From positions 1 to 7,760 of the forward strand of contig CAMVNL010000094.1 of the NCBI GenBank assembly GCA_947168785.1: 7,760 bases of DNA, read 5' to 3'. This stretch comes from an uncultured Clostridia bacterium. Lineage in GTDB: Bacteria; Bacillota; Clostridia; Oscillospirales; Acutalibacteraceae. Both the position numbers and the translations under genes were made by a program. Of the stretch, positions 5,767 to 7,760 are shown piece by piece. Each line of letters begins with the position of its first letter. The stretch's first letter is position 1. A model generated the notes under the pieces. The model worked only from the letters and a program-made list of their open reading frames with translations, was not told the origin of the DNA and made no database searches.

Positions 5767-6576
5767 TCACTTGACGGTGACGGTCACGGAGGCCTTTTCA
5801 AGCGCGGCGCAGATATCGTTGGTGGTCTTTCCGGAATCGTCCGTTCCCACCAGGAAGGTGGTGGGATCCACCCGGAAGACAAGCTTCGTTCCCTTCTTGG
5901 CGGAAGCATCCACCTGATAGGTGACAGTGAACAGGTCCGCGTCTTCAAAATCGCAGGTCGTCGTGATCATTCCGCCGAACAGCACGCCCTCGTCGGTGCT
6001 GTTGGAATAGAGGTCGAAAAAGTCGCCGTTTTCATTTTCATAGCGCTTGCTCTTATAGTTCTGAACGGTAACGCCCTGGTCCGCCTCCACAACGAAGCTG
6101 GCGCAGGCCACGTTGCGGCAGTTTTTCAGGTGATAGGTCACCGTCAGGGTATCCCCGGCGCTGACTTCGGTCTTATCCGCTTTCAGGGTCACCACGTATT
6201 CCCCGGCGGGCACGGTGACCTCCGGCGGAACGGTGGGGACCTGCGGCGAGGAAGAGGTCTTTTCTCCCGCCGCTTTTGTCGTGGGAACGGAGGGTTCCGC
6301 CGCCCCCTTCGTATCGCTTTCCGTTTTTCCGCTCTTGTTCGTCGCTTCTTCCTTTGGGACGGCGACGGTCACGGTCTCCCCCTCCGGGGTGGTGACGTTC
6401 TCGCCGTTGCGGTCGGTCAGGTTTTCATAGACCACGGCGTCGGTGCCGGTGGCAAGCGGCGCAAGGGCGTCCCCCGGCGTTGCTTCAATGATATGTTTTT
6501 TGCCGCAGGCGTCAAAGCACAGGGCCGCGGCACAGCAGAGGCCCACCGCCGCCGCTGCTTTTATCAGATGTTTCAA
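5767..6576 (-). CDS. Cohesin-fold-like lipoprotein with TTG start, first paralogue
   Basis: This 269-residue predicted lipoprotein has a signal peptide MKHLIKAAAAVGLCC and a probable lipidated C24 in a degenerate lipobox (CFDAC). Residues about 30-122 form a long low-complexity linker rich in T, P, K, E, S and V, of the cell-wall-spanning type. A single beta-rich domain (about 126-269) resembles cohesin/carbohydrate-binding folds: VSAGDTLTVTYHL, then NCRNVACASFVV (C153, C158), LFTVTY and TFLVGTDDSG. The start is TTG: the codon before AAA-CAT is TTG, no ATG exists at that point, and GGAG lies 9 nt upstream. The gene begins 38 nt after the rpoD stop with no clear terminator between, so readthrough from rpoD is plausible, and it is tightly coupled to the MATE gene. 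It pairs with the lipoprotein at 3732-4370, sharing C-x-N-V-A-C, FLVGTD and TGTDAxxY. No dockerin, sortase motif or enzyme domain is visible. The ligand is unknown. Confidence 0.8.
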   Translation of the reverse strand: MKHLIKAAAAVGLCCAAALCFDACGKKHIIEATPGDALAPLATGTDAVVYENLTDRNGENVTTPEGETVTVAVPKEEATNKSGKTESDTKGAAEPSVPTTKAAGEKTSSSPQVPTVPPEVTVPAGEYVVTLKADKTEVSAGDTLTVTYHLKNCRNVACASFVVEADQGVTVQNYKSKRYENENGDFFDLYSNSTDEGVLFGGMITTTCDFEDADLFTVTYQVDASAKKGTKLVFRVDPTTFLVGTDDSGKTTNDICAALEKASVTVTVK

Positions 6577-6585
6577 AACAATCGT

Positions 6586-6589
6586 CTCC
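6586..6589 (-). promoter_or_regulatory. Ribosome-binding site supporting a TTG start
   Basis: GGAG on the minus strand lies 9 nt before the TTG at 6576. It is the only well-placed start in frame that keeps the signal peptide; the nearby in-frame ATT is only 3 nt from the GGAG. Confidence 0.6.
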
Positions 6590-6614
6590 GAATCTAAATA
6601 TCGTCAGGTCAGGG

Positions 6615-7706
<1,092 letters not shown>

Positions 7707-7760
7707 GTTTTACACACCCTTTATCTTATTTCTGTATTGATAACGTTATGTCACGTTCTT

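Noticed and set aside
3732..6576. Cellulosome-type cohesin-dockerin system
   Set aside because: The domains are only cohesin-like in fold, occur singly, and no dockerin repeat is present in GH43 or any other gene here.
7740..7749. Perfect palindrome ATAACGTTAT upstream of rpoD
   Set aside because: It is only 10 bp and at the window edge. It could be an operator or part of a promoter, but a match this short is expected by chance and the context is cut off.

Overview
The window is GC-rich, densely packed bacterial DNA in which every convincing gene lies on the minus strand. It most likely comes from a gut-type Clostridia (Bacillota, Oscillospiraceae-like) genome. The support is the short-form primary sigma factor, the MepA-like MATE exporter, an orotate-phosphoribosyltransferase-like protein of a kind common in Clostridia, cohesin-fold lipoproteins and a GH43 glycosidase. 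This assignment is inferred from gene content, not from a marker search.

Read in the direction of transcription (high to low coordinates), the window opens with the complete primary sigma factor gene rpoD (7706-6615). It is followed with gaps of 1 to 38 nt by a cohesin-like lipoprotein with a TTG start (6576-5767), a MATE transporter (5765-4401), a second, related cohesin-like lipoprotein (4370-3732), a PRPP-transferase-like protein with a degenerate active-site loop (3701-3060) and a GH43 glycosidase (3044-2064). No strong terminator is visible between these genes, so all six could be cotranscribed, although an internal promoter cannot be excluded. The five genes after rpoD are mostly cell-envelope or secreted functions.

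A 227-nt AT-richer gap (1837-2063) follows. It holds a striking pair of 26-nt imperfect palindromes in inverted orientation, matching at 25 of 26 positions and each starting GGTAG. This looks like a REPIN or MITE-type non-autonomous element. Beyond it lies a metallophosphoesterase of the purple-acid-phosphatase-like class with an N-terminal fibronectin-type domain and a C-terminal copper-amine-oxidase-like domain, but no signal peptide (1836-208). The last 207 nt hold three perfect hairpins, probably a dispersed intergenic repeat and possibly a transcription end point.

The most useful leads are the REPIN-like doublet, the paired lipoproteins around the MATE gene with their shared Cys-x-Asn-Val-Ala-Cys motif, and the PRTase-like protein lacking the acidic PRPP-loop residues. 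No complete novel defence or mobile system is evident.
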